NCBI GenBank assembly: GCA_946540605.1
Contig: CAMNIU010000131.1
Span: 1 to 50,709 of the forward strand
Direction of reading: 5' to 3'
Source of the DNA: an uncultured Treponema sp.
Lineage (GTDB): Bacteria; Spirochaetota; Spirochaetia; Treponematales; Treponemataceae
Length of the DNA stretch: 50,709 nt
Shown here: positions 1 through 7,916 of the stretch, piece by piece
How positions within the stretch are numbered: position 1 is the stretch's first letter
Layout: the number at the start of each line of letters is the position of its first letter
Position numbers and translations under genes: made by a program
The notes under the pieces: generated by a model
Database searches by the model: none
What the model was told of the DNA's origin: nothing
Seen by the model: only the letters and a program-made list of their open reading frames with translations

Positions 1-264
1 CTGCATGATGAATGACCAGCGGCTTTCTTCCGGCACAAAGAAAACATTCTTCATTGTGTAGAATGACTGAACATCGATATATTTTTCTTTGCCTTCGTCT
101 TTTAGTTCCTGACGACGGGCATCGAATTTATCATTTACAAATTTTAAGAAGATGAGACTGAGTACAACGTGTTTATATTCTGCAGGTTCAACTGTTCCGC
201 GAAGCTTATCGCAAGCTCCCCAGAGAGCGTCTTCAAAGCTGACTTGTTTTTTTGCTTTTGCCAT
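1..264 (-). CDS. hsdM: Type I restriction-modification system DNA methyltransferase subunit, N-terminal part (truncated by window edge)
   Basis: Reverse-strand translation MAKAKKQVSFEDALWGACDKLRGTVEPAEYKHVVLSLIFLKFVNDKFDARRQEL... matches the HsdM N-terminal domain; frame open to position 1. Confidence 0.9.
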   Translation of the reverse strand, partial: MAKAKKQVSFEDALWGACDKLRGTVEPAEYKHVVLSLIFLKFVNDKFDARRQELKDEGKEKYIDVQSFYTMKNVFFVPEESRWSFIMQ

Positions 265-383
265 TTATATATGAAACTCCATACTTTTTATTCTATCATA
301 CAAAGGTGCCAAATAAAGGCACTGTAAATCTTGTTTATTAGTTTTATATATTATATCATATATTCTGATTTTTTTGGGCTTTT

Positions 384-1322
384 CTAAAACAAATCCAGCA
401 TAGAATCCAGATAGATTGCTTCGCGGACTTCAAGCTGGTGCTCGGGCTTAATCATGTAATAAAGAATGAACTCTAAAAGAATTGCTGAACCAAGCCCTCT
501 TCCTTCAATCTTAAAGTTAGAAAAGCCCATCGGGAGATAGGTTTTCTGGATGTCCTGAATGCTGATGAAGGCGGGATTTTTCATGGCTTTGGAGAACTTG
601 TAGCCGTCCTGGCCGTCTTTTCCGGTGCATTTGTGGTCGGGGATTTCTTCGCCGGCAGTGGCGAGGTTTTTGCGGCTTACGTTTTCGTAGCAGGCTTTCC
701 GGGAGTGACAATTGATGTCGCAGCATTCGTTGCAGAGGAATTCGATCTTGTCTTTTTGTGTCTGGGTGAGATTTACCAGCTTGTCAAAAGCTTTGTTCAG
801 GCGGAAGTCTGGGACTACGTATTTGAAATCAGGACAGTTTAGTTCAGCACGCAGGTCTTCAAAATCTGTGAGGACTTTTGTGGTTGAGGAAATCAGATAT
901 AGGTCTGGATATTTTGCTTTCAGATAAACAACTAACAAATCAGAATGAACAATCACCCCACTCGGATTTTTTGCGGTCTCAAAAAGCCGGCACAGTTCGT
1001 TGCATTTTTTATCTGGAAGGTGTTCTTCACGCAATAAGGAATTGCTGAAGGTCAATCTGGCAGATATTCCATATTCATCCATCAGCGCAAGAACATCACG
1101 AGCATCCGCCTTACCAAAACTAGTTCTTCCCCCGCCCCACAAACATCCCTCGGGTGCGCCGTAAATTGATGCAATATCACACCAGTTATAAAACCACTCG
1201 CGATGTTTCCGCCAAACAGGCAGAAACTCGCAATAGAATTCATAAAACTCAAAAAGCCCGGGAAGATGATAATGCGCTAAAGCCATGATGGTTCTTCGAT
1301 TATAGGCTACATCCCAAACCAC
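384..1322 (-). CDS. Hypothetical protein, peptidase U32-like, Cys-rich C-terminal part
   Basis: 312-aa ORF; CNECCDINCHSRKAC cluster and FKIEGRGL motif reminiscent of U32-family proteins; overlaps upstream gene by 16 bp. Confidence 0.6.
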   Translation of the reverse strand: MVWDVAYNRRTIMALAHYHLPGLFEFYEFYCEFLPVWRKHREWFYNWCDIASIYGAPEGCLWGGGRTSFGKADARDVLALMDEYGISARLTFSNSLLREEHLPDKKCNELCRLFETAKNPSGVIVHSDLLVVYLKAKYPDLYLISSTTKVLTDFEDLRAELNCPDFKYVVPDFRLNKAFDKLVNLTQTQKDKIEFLCNECCDINCHSRKACYENVSRKNLATAGEEIPDHKCTGKDGQDGYKFSKAMKNPAFISIQDIQKTYLPMGFSNFKIEGRGLGSAILLEFILYYMIKPEHQLEVREAIYLDSMLDLF

Positions 1323-2014
1323 TGTGCTGCGGTCTGGTCTGCTGTCTGCAGGAGAACAACAAGCGGATTCTGCAGGAAGTTTGAATAGTTAAAAGTCTCG
1401 CTGTCTGACAAATCAGAAAAGCCCATGTGGCGGCTTACAGCTTCAATCACCATGCGGTTGTTAATCATAGATGGTAGTATCTCAAGCATCATCAAAACTG
1501 ATTCGTTTCCGTGCCCCAGATTACGATTTTCATTTTTTGTTTTATAGAAAGGCTGTTTTACCCAGTTACCTGTAATGTCTTTTGTGTTTCGATATTCTAC
1601 GCCATAAAAGCCTGTCTTGCAGAAGTCGTGGCAAAGTGCGGCAACAAAAATGTCGTAAGCTCGCACTGTATATTTTTCTGCTTCTGGACTTGCAAAAAAG
1701 TTTTCAAGAAGCGGATGAGCAAATACAAGGCTCTGTTTTATTACCATAAGTGTATGAAGTGAAAGTCCGCCTTTGAAATTTCCATGGAATCTTGTTGAAG
1801 CCGGTGCTGTCCAGAAATCTGTACGGTCAAGCCAGTCTTTCATGCTTGCGGCTTCGGTTGCGTCTTTCATGATATAATCTATCATTTCTGTAATACAAGG
1901 TTTGATTGATTCCATTGCAAAGCCTGTACCACTCTGATTTGCTGCAAACTCATTAAAAATATCAAGCAGCTCATTTACTTCTGTGTATAAGTCTTGTCTT
2001 TCTGTCGTATTCAT
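1307..2014 (-). CDS. HD-domain phosphohydrolase-like protein
   Basis: 235-aa ORF with LHTLMV...ALCHDFCKTGFYG HD-type motif. Confidence 0.65.
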   Translation of the reverse strand: MNTTERQDLYTEVNELLDIFNEFAANQSGTGFAMESIKPCITEMIDYIMKDATEAASMKDWLDRTDFWTAPASTRFHGNFKGGLSLHTLMVIKQSLVFAHPLLENFFASPEAEKYTVRAYDIFVAALCHDFCKTGFYGVEYRNTKDITGNWVKQPFYKTKNENRNLGHGNESVLMMLEILPSMINNRMVIEAVSRHMGFSDLSDSETFNYSNFLQNPLVVLLQTADQTAAQWFGM

Positions 2015-2042
2015 TTTTTACCTCACTATTAATATATCACAA

Positions 2043-3521
2043 TCAATCTAAAATTGTAATTTCTACACGTCTATTTAATGCTTTTCCTTCTGCAGTATCA
2101 TTCGAAGTAATCGGCTTTTTTCCTCCGCTGCCCTTGCAGATAAAGCGTTCACTGCCTATTCCGCGTGCACTTAGAGCTGCAGCAATAGAATCAGCGCGCT
2201 CTTTTGAAAGTTTCATTTCACCAGCTTCGAAACCAGTGCTTGCAGTATGACCTTCAATCAAAAACTGCGCCACATCAGCAAGTTTTAAGATTTCTGCAAT
2301 CTGATCCAGTCGTTTTTCTTCACCCGGAAGCAATTCAGAACTGTCTGCCTTAAACTGAAGGTTCTGAATTGTCAGGCGGATTCCGGCTTCTGTGTTATCT
2401 ACAGAAATAGGTGCTGCAGATTTTGATGATTTTGCCTGATGTTCTTCAATCTGTTTTTTCAATTTTTCAGTTTTTGCGTTAGTGTCTTTAGATGAAGTTT
2501 TTCCTGAGTTTGAAGAGTTCTCTTCTTCTGAACTTTTCTTCTTTTTCTCAGGATTTCCTCCACTCACCCATTCGCTCGTGTTTACAGGCTCCCCGGAATT
2601 ATCGTTGTCAGCAGGGGCGTTTACCACAGGTCTCTGAAGAAGTTTTTCCGCTTCCTCATCATCCAGCAAATCCATTTTTTTAAGTGCCGCAATCAGCTTA
2701 CTTCTATCTATTGCCGGAGGATATTCAGTAAATAGAGATATTGTTCCTTTATATTGATATTTATTTCCATCCTTATAAATAAAAGTTTCATCGACATTGT
2801 CGCGAATTACAAGAGCAGCACCGGTGGCCTTACTCACAATGATTGTTGCTTTATGAGCCCCCTGAGCCGCAGACAATTCCTTGTCTCCACCCCAGTCAAC
2901 ATATATAGTAGTTCCACCTGTATTGTAGCGGGTGGCCCATTGCGCAGAAATCAGAAAAACCGGTTCACCATTATAAATATCATCACCAGTGTAAGTATAC
3001 TGAACGTAAATCGGCATTTTTGTGATAATACCTTTAGAAAGCGGGTCTACAGCCCTCATTGCCTTTGCTTCCCAGACATTACCCTTTTTGATTTTTTGAT
3101 TTGTAAATGCCGGAAAACTTCTAAAACTTGGATATCCATTATCAATAAGCATAGTAAGATTTCCATCACTATTAATAATAAAGGAAGATGGAATTGCTTC
3201 GTGGATTCCAAGAGCAACCTGAGCCATATTGCGGTTAGTATCCTGATCTACATAAAAATCGCCTTCATATACAAGGCCTTTGTCTGTCCATCCAGGAATT
3301 ATAAAAGCAGAAACAATTTTACTTTGTAAACCAACATAGCGGCCGTTTTTGTAGACACGCAAATCACTGCGTTCAGTAAATTTATAATTTCTGCTACCTC
3401 TGTAGGAAATTGTCTGAGTGTCATCCAAAAGTTCTCCAAGCGGATGATTTATAGCAGACTGCCCCGTTACAAAAAAAGCAAGACAAAGATTTACAAAAAG
3501 TGCTAAAACAATTTTTTTCAT
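2043..3521 (-). CDS. OmpA-family outer membrane protein
   Basis: C-terminal OmpA domain (FKADSSELLPGEEKRLDQIAEIL...IEGHTASTG...LSKERADSIAAAL...NRRVEI); signal peptide MKKIVLALFVNLCLAFFVTGQ supports start at 3521 rather than ORF start 3605, which lies in a repeat. Confidence 0.85.
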   Translation of the reverse strand: MKKIVLALFVNLCLAFFVTGQSAINHPLGELLDDTQTISYRGSRNYKFTERSDLRVYKNGRYVGLQSKIVSAFIIPGWTDKGLVYEGDFYVDQDTNRNMAQVALGIHEAIPSSFIINSDGNLTMLIDNGYPSFRSFPAFTNQKIKKGNVWEAKAMRAVDPLSKGIITKMPIYVQYTYTGDDIYNGEPVFLISAQWATRYNTGGTTIYVDWGGDKELSAAQGAHKATIIVSKATGAALVIRDNVDETFIYKDGNKYQYKGTISLFTEYPPAIDRSKLIAALKKMDLLDDEEAEKLLQRPVVNAPADNDNSGEPVNTSEWVSGGNPEKKKKSSEEENSSNSGKTSSKDTNAKTEKLKKQIEEHQAKSSKSAAPISVDNTEAGIRLTIQNLQFKADSSELLPGEEKRLDQIAEILKLADVAQFLIEGHTASTGFEAGEMKLSKERADSIAAALSARGIGSERFICKGSGGKKPITSNDTAEGKALNRRVEITILD

Positions 3522-3534
3522 AGTAAACAGCACC

Positions 3535-3675
3535 GTCATTCCGAACCTTCGCGGCATAGCTGCTCGGAGACTCGCTAAAAACAGTCCACTGGACTGTTTT
3601 TGCACTGCTACGCAGTGCCGCTCCCTATGTTTCGGAATCTCATAAACAGAGATGCTGAATCAAGTTCAGCATGAC
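3535..3675. repeat. Dispersed palindromic repeat copy (long type) plus short CTGAATCAAGTTCAG unit
   Basis: GTCATTCCGAACCTTCGC...AAAAACAGTCCACTGGACTGTTTTT...TTTCGGAATCTC; near-identical copy at 6083. Confidence 0.9.
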
Positions 3676-3681
3676 GATTTA

Positions 3682-4326
3682 TTATATTCCAAGATCCTCG
3701 CCAACAAGAATAACCTTAATTCGTCCATCCGGTTTACAGATTCTGGTTTCAACAAACTGAGCACAGATACTCTGAGGACTCAGGCAGTCACCGCACAAAC
3801 CGGTTTTTGCACAAGGAGTTGCATCGCAAAAGCGCATGGCATTTACCGGCGAAGTATAGTTACGAACCTTATCATAAGCAGCATCCATATCAGGAACAAT
3901 CTTATTCATGCCCGCAATAATCAAAATATTTTTAGGACCATAGCAGAGAGCTGCCACACGGTTTCCCTTTCCGTCAATATTAAAAAGCTCGCCATCTTCT
4001 GTAATGGCATTTGAACTCATAAGGAAGAAATCAGAATTCAAAGCCTTATGCATAAGTTCTTCGCGCTCTTCCGGAGTTTTTGCAGTATCGCGGTCAATCA
4101 GTTTGTAGCCTTTATCAGCAAGTACACTTTTAATACCCAGCTGATCTACAGTTGTAGTGCCACCCCATGACACACAAGCACCCGCCGGAATCAGTTCAAG
4201 CACTTTTGCTGCAACATCTTTACTATCAGAAATATAATAAGCCTCAAAGTGGCGTTTTTTAAGCGCCTCCACAACCTTAGGCCCCGCCAGATCATTTCGT
4301 TTTTTCAGTGGTTCTAACATTTTCAT
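3682..4326 (-). CDS. LUD-domain (LutC/YkgG-like) protein
   Basis: SWGGTTTVDQLGI, SSNAITEDGELFNIDGKGNRVAA, CAKTGLCGDCLSPQSIC motifs typical of LUD family. Confidence 0.85.
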   Translation of the reverse strand: MKMLEPLKKRNDLAGPKVVEALKKRHFEAYYISDSKDVAAKVLELIPAGACVSWGGTTTVDQLGIKSVLADKGYKLIDRDTAKTPEEREELMHKALNSDFFLMSSNAITEDGELFNIDGKGNRVAALCYGPKNILIIAGMNKIVPDMDAAYDKVRNYTSPVNAMRFCDATPCAKTGLCGDCLSPQSICAQFVETRICKPDGRIKVILVGEDLGI

Positions 4327-4416
4327 ACTTCCTCTTATAAAATATATATAAATATATTAACATAAGTAAGTAAGAAAGTCAGTTAATATGTAGATATTAA
4401 AAGATAAACTAAGAAG

Positions 4417-4615
4417 TTTTTTTTCACGCGAGCGGAAACAATCCAAATCTGCATTTGGGCGTTCGCGAGCGTAGCGAGTCGGATATCAAGTTGAAAATTG
4501 ATTTCAACTTGATAAACGGTTGTGTCAAGACTTTAAGCGTAGCGTGTCTTGACCAACCGTATACCACTTACGCCCAACCGCAGATTTGGAATTGTTGCAG
4601 CGGAAGTGAAAAAAA
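4417..4615. repeat. Roughly 200-nt nested inverted-repeat (cloverleaf-like) element
   Basis: Long imperfect outer stem (TTTTTTTCAC/GTGAAAAAAA, CCAAATCTGC/GCAGATTTGG, TTGGGCGT/ACGCCCAA) enclosing three hairpins. Confidence 0.8.
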
Positions 4616-4730
4616 TAAGATTTCGATATTTTTCCATTTTACATTGCATTTATTTATAATTTAGGGTACATTTACTTACTTACATTAAAATATTTACAGC
4701 GAATTCGCTGTTTCGTAGTGGAGAACGTTT

Positions 4731-6080
4731 ATGTCGGAAAAAGGCACAAATCAGTATTACATTACCAGACAGGATTCCACAGAATCTAATGCCCGTAGCT
4801 ACCCGCGAAAATTTCCATTCGCAATTGCTAAAGCCAAAGGCTCATGGGTTGAGGACGTAGAAGGAAACAAATATCTGGATTTTTTGTGTGGTGCGGGAAC
4901 TTTAGCACTTGGCCACAATGATGACGAAGTAAACAAGGCAATGGTAGATTTGATTCAGTCAAATGCGCCGTTACACACCCTTGATTTAACCACCCCTGTA
5001 AAAGATGAATTCGTTGAAACGATACTTCGCCATCTTCCTTCTGAATTAGGAAATAATGCGAAAATTCAATTCTGCTCACCATCTGGAACGGATGCAACAG
5101 ACGCTGCAATTAAGCTCTGTAAAACTGCAACCGGCCGTTCAGCCGTAATCTCCTTTGCCGGTGGTTACCACGGAATGGGCCAGGGCCCTCTTGCTTGCAT
5201 GGGAAATCTTCATGCAAAGTCAACTGTAAACGGCCTTATGCCGGATGTTCACAGCTTCCCTTACCCTTATGCTTACCGCGATCCATTTGGACTTGGTGGA
5301 GAGGCCGGAGTAAAGGCTGCCTGCAATTTCTTTGAGCGCACTTTGAAAGACCCTGAAAGTGGAATTACAAAGCCAGCTTGTGTAATTCTTGAACCAATTC
5401 AGGGTGAAGGCGGAGTTATTCCTGCCCCTGTAGAGTTCTTGCAGACTGTTCGCCGTGTAACTAAAGAACTGGATATTCCTCTTATTGTAGATGAAATTCA
5501 GTGCGGTATGGGACGCAGCGGTAAGCTTTTTGCTTTTGAATATGCAGATATCGTACCAGATGTACTTTTGCTTTCTAAGGCAATCGGCGGCTCACAGCCA
5601 ATGGCCGTTGTAGTTTATAAAAAAGAACTCGATAAGTGGACTGCAGGCGCACATGCTGGTACCTTCCGAGGAAATCAGCTTGCAATGAAGGCCGGAACAA
5701 TTACTTTGAACCGTGTTTCTCAGCCTGATTTCTTAGCTGATGTAGTTCGCAAGGGAGACAAAATCCGCGAACACCTTCGCGAACTTCAGAAGAAAGTAAG
5801 CATCATCGGCGATATCCGCGGTAAAGGCCTTATGGTTGGTACCGAGTTTGTAGATCCGAAAGGAACTACAGATTGTATCGGAAGTCTCCCAGCCTCTGGT
5901 GAAATTGCCGCTGCTGTTCAAAAGCTCTGCTTTGAAAATGGACTTATCGTAGAAAAAGGCGGCCGCAACGGCGCAGTTATGCGCTGTCTTTGTGCCCTCA
6001 ATATCACAGATGAAGATCTTTCTAAAGCCTGGAAGATTTTTGAAAAGTGTGTAATTGAGATTGATAAGAAATATAAATGA
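4731..6080 (+). CDS. dat: Diaminobutyrate--2-oxoglutarate aminotransferase (class III aminotransferase)
   Basis: 449 aa; GTLALGHND, CSPSGTDATDAAIKL, EPIQGEGGVIPAP, VDEIQCGMGRSGKLFAFE motifs; next to a DABA-decarboxylase-like gene. Confidence 0.85.
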   Translation: MSEKGTNQYYITRQDSTESNARSYPRKFPFAIAKAKGSWVEDVEGNKYLDFLCGAGTLALGHNDDEVNKAMVDLIQSNAPLHTLDLTTPVKDEFVETILRHLPSELGNNAKIQFCSPSGTDATDAAIKLCKTATGRSAVISFAGGYHGMGQGPLACMGNLHAKSTVNGLMPDVHSFPYPYAYRDPFGLGGEAGVKAACNFFERTLKDPESGITKPACVILEPIQGEGGVIPAPVEFLQTVRRVTKELDIPLIVDEIQCGMGRSGKLFAFEYADIVPDVLLLSKAIGGSQPMAVVVYKKELDKWTAGAHAGTFRGNQLAMKAGTITLNRVSQPDFLADVVRKGDKIREHLRELQKKVSIIGDIRGKGLMVGTEFVDPKGTTDCIGSLPASGEIAAAVQKLCFENGLIVEKGGRNGAVMRCLCALNITDEDLSKAWKIFEKCVIEIDKKYK

Positions 6081-6082
6081 TT

Positions 6083-6330
6083 GTCATGCTGAACCTTCGC
6101 AGCATAGCTGCTCGGAGACTCGCTAAAAACAGTCCACTGGACTGTTTTTGCCCTGTTACGCAGTGCCGCTCCCTATGTTTCAGCATCTCATGAATAGATC
6201 CCGAACCAAGTTCGGGATGACAGTATAGAATCATTGCAGGAATGAATTGCTTCGGCTTTCAGCCTCGCAATGACGAGATAATAATAAACAAATAAACGTC
6301 ATTGCGAGCGTAGCGAAGCAATCCATATAC
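6083..6330. repeat. Repeat island: long-type repeat, CCCGAACCAAGTTCGGG unit and two GTCATTGCGAG...GCAATCC units
   Basis: Direct sequence similarity to 3535-3640, 7837-7906 and 29190-29249. Confidence 0.9.
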
Positions 6331-6364
6331 TCGTGATGACGATTTTATTTTAAAGGGAAATACC

Positions 6365-7837
6365 ATGGAAGAACTCTTTCTGACCTGCGAAAAATCAAAT
6401 AAAAAGACCTATAAAAAACTCATTAAGCAAACCGCAGCCGCAATTACCGACGCCTTTGTAAACGAATCTGCCTACTCCGGCCCAACTCCAGAAGAACTGA
6501 AAAAAATCGTTGCACAGGATTCAATTCTTCCAGAGCATGGACTTGGCTGGGATAAGGTTTTTCAGCTGACAAAAGAAAAGGTTCTTCCGAATTTACTCCG
6601 CACTCCTTCAACAGAGTATATGCCACACCTTCACGGCCCGTCGCTTTTGGAAACAATTTCTTCCGAGCTGATTATTTCTACTTTTAATCAGTCAATGGAC
6701 AGCTGGGATCAGTCTCCTGTTGCAACAGAAATTGAAGTAGAAACAATCCGCCACCTCTGCAAACTCTATGGTTACGACGACACAAAAGCTGATGGGGTTT
6801 TTACAAGCGGAGGCAGCCAGTCCAATCAGACCGCAATTATTCTTGCCCGTGACTGGTATTGTAATGAGATACTTAAATACGATGTCAAAAAATTTGGACT
6901 AGATGAGAAATGTTCGAAGCTCAGAATGTACACAAGTGAGGTTTCCCATTTTTCTATGGAAAAATCTGCTCATATTCTTGGACTCGGATACAAATCAGTA
7001 GTAAAAGTGCCGGTAGACAGCAAAAAGCGGATGGATGTAAATGCACTCCGCTCTCTTATAGAAGCTGACCTTAAAGCCGGAAATATACCATTCCTTATTG
7101 TAGGAACAGTTGGTACAACAGATTTTGGAAGCATTGATCCGCTCGCAGAACTCAGCAAGCTTGCACGGGAACATAACATGTGGCTCCACGCAGATGCTGC
7201 ATATGGTTCAGGCGTTATCATGAGTGAAAAATATCGCAGCCGTGTTTCTGACCTTGCCCTCTGTGATTCAATAACTGTTGACTTTCACAAGATGTTCCTT
7301 ATGCCAATTTCCTGCTCCGCAGTTCTCTTAAAGGACGGCAGTACATTTGACGCTCTCACAATCCATGCAGATTACCTTAACCGCGAAGAAGATGAAGAAG
7401 ACGGCTACACTAACCTTGTAGATAAATCACTTCAGACAACCCGTCGTTTTGATGCCCTTAAAGTGTGGATGAGCTTTCAGACACGCGGAAAAGATGGCTG
7501 GAGTAAGCTGATTGAAACAAGCATGGAAAACGCTCAGTATTTTTACAGCCAGCTCAAAGCAGATGAAAACTTCATGGTTGTTACAGAACCGGAAATTAGT
7601 TCAGTTGTATTCAGATATTGTGGAAACGGAAACGGCACAACGACACTTAATGGTGAACAACTCGATGAAATAAATAAAAAAGTTCGCCGCACATTAATTC
7701 ATCAATATGGTACAATTATTGGTCAGACTGTAAGCGATGGTCGAGTGTGCTTAAAGTTTACACTTTTAAATCCACGTATTACTCACAAAAAACTTGATGA
7801 ATTGAAAGATTTGATTAAGAAACTTGCAAGAAATTAA
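6365..7837 (+). CDS. ddc: Pyridoxal-dependent decarboxylase, probable L-2,4-diaminobutyrate decarboxylase
   Basis: 490 aa; GVFTSGGSQSNQTA, HADAAYGSG, DSITVDFHKMFLMP motifs of group II PLP decarboxylases; adjacent to dat. Confidence 0.85.
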   Translation: MEELFLTCEKSNKKTYKKLIKQTAAAITDAFVNESAYSGPTPEELKKIVAQDSILPEHGLGWDKVFQLTKEKVLPNLLRTPSTEYMPHLHGPSLLETISSELIISTFNQSMDSWDQSPVATEIEVETIRHLCKLYGYDDTKADGVFTSGGSQSNQTAIILARDWYCNEILKYDVKKFGLDEKCSKLRMYTSEVSHFSMEKSAHILGLGYKSVVKVPVDSKKRMDVNALRSLIEADLKAGNIPFLIVGTVGTTDFGSIDPLAELSKLAREHNMWLHADAAYGSGVIMSEKYRSRVSDLALCDSITVDFHKMFLMPISCSAVLLKDGSTFDALTIHADYLNREEDEEDGYTNLVDKSLQTTRRFDALKVWMSFQTRGKDGWSKLIETSMENAQYFYSQLKADENFMVVTEPEISSVVFRYCGNGNGTTTLNGEQLDEINKKVRRTLIHQYGTIIGQTVSDGRVCLKFTLLNPRITHKKLDELKDLIKKLARN

Positions 7838-7906
7838 CGTCATTGCGAGCATAAAATGCGAAGCAATCTATGATTTGGATTGCTTCGGCTGGGCCTCGCA
7901 ATGACG
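7837..7906. repeat. Dispersed CGTCATTGCGAG...GAAGCAATC / GATTGCTTC...CTCGCAATGACG inverted repeat
   Basis: Two inverted units after ddc; same family as 6250-6325 and 50578-50641. Confidence 0.88.
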
Positions 7907-7916
7907 ATGTCGACAT

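Noticed and set aside
2754-3329. 191-aa plus-strand ORF
   Set aside because: Antisense to the OmpA-like gene, no recognisable domain
3522-3605. N-terminal extension of the OmpA-like ORF (MQKQSSGLFLASLRAAMPRRFGMTVLFT)
   Set aside because: Encoded by a dispersed repeat; a proper signal peptide starts at 3521. The same peptide appears in ORF 6022-6234 from the other repeat copy
3652-4014. Plus-strand ORF beginning MLNQVQHD
   Set aside because: Starts in a dispersed repeat and runs antisense to the LUD gene; translation artefact
3682-4326. Cys motif CAKTGLCGDCLSPQSIC as a novel Fe-S site
   Set aside because: This Cys arrangement is typical of the LUD/YkgG-like family and not unusual
6022-6234. 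Minus-strand 70-aa ORF with CHPELGSGS
   Set aside because: Translation of the repeat island, no independent coding evidence
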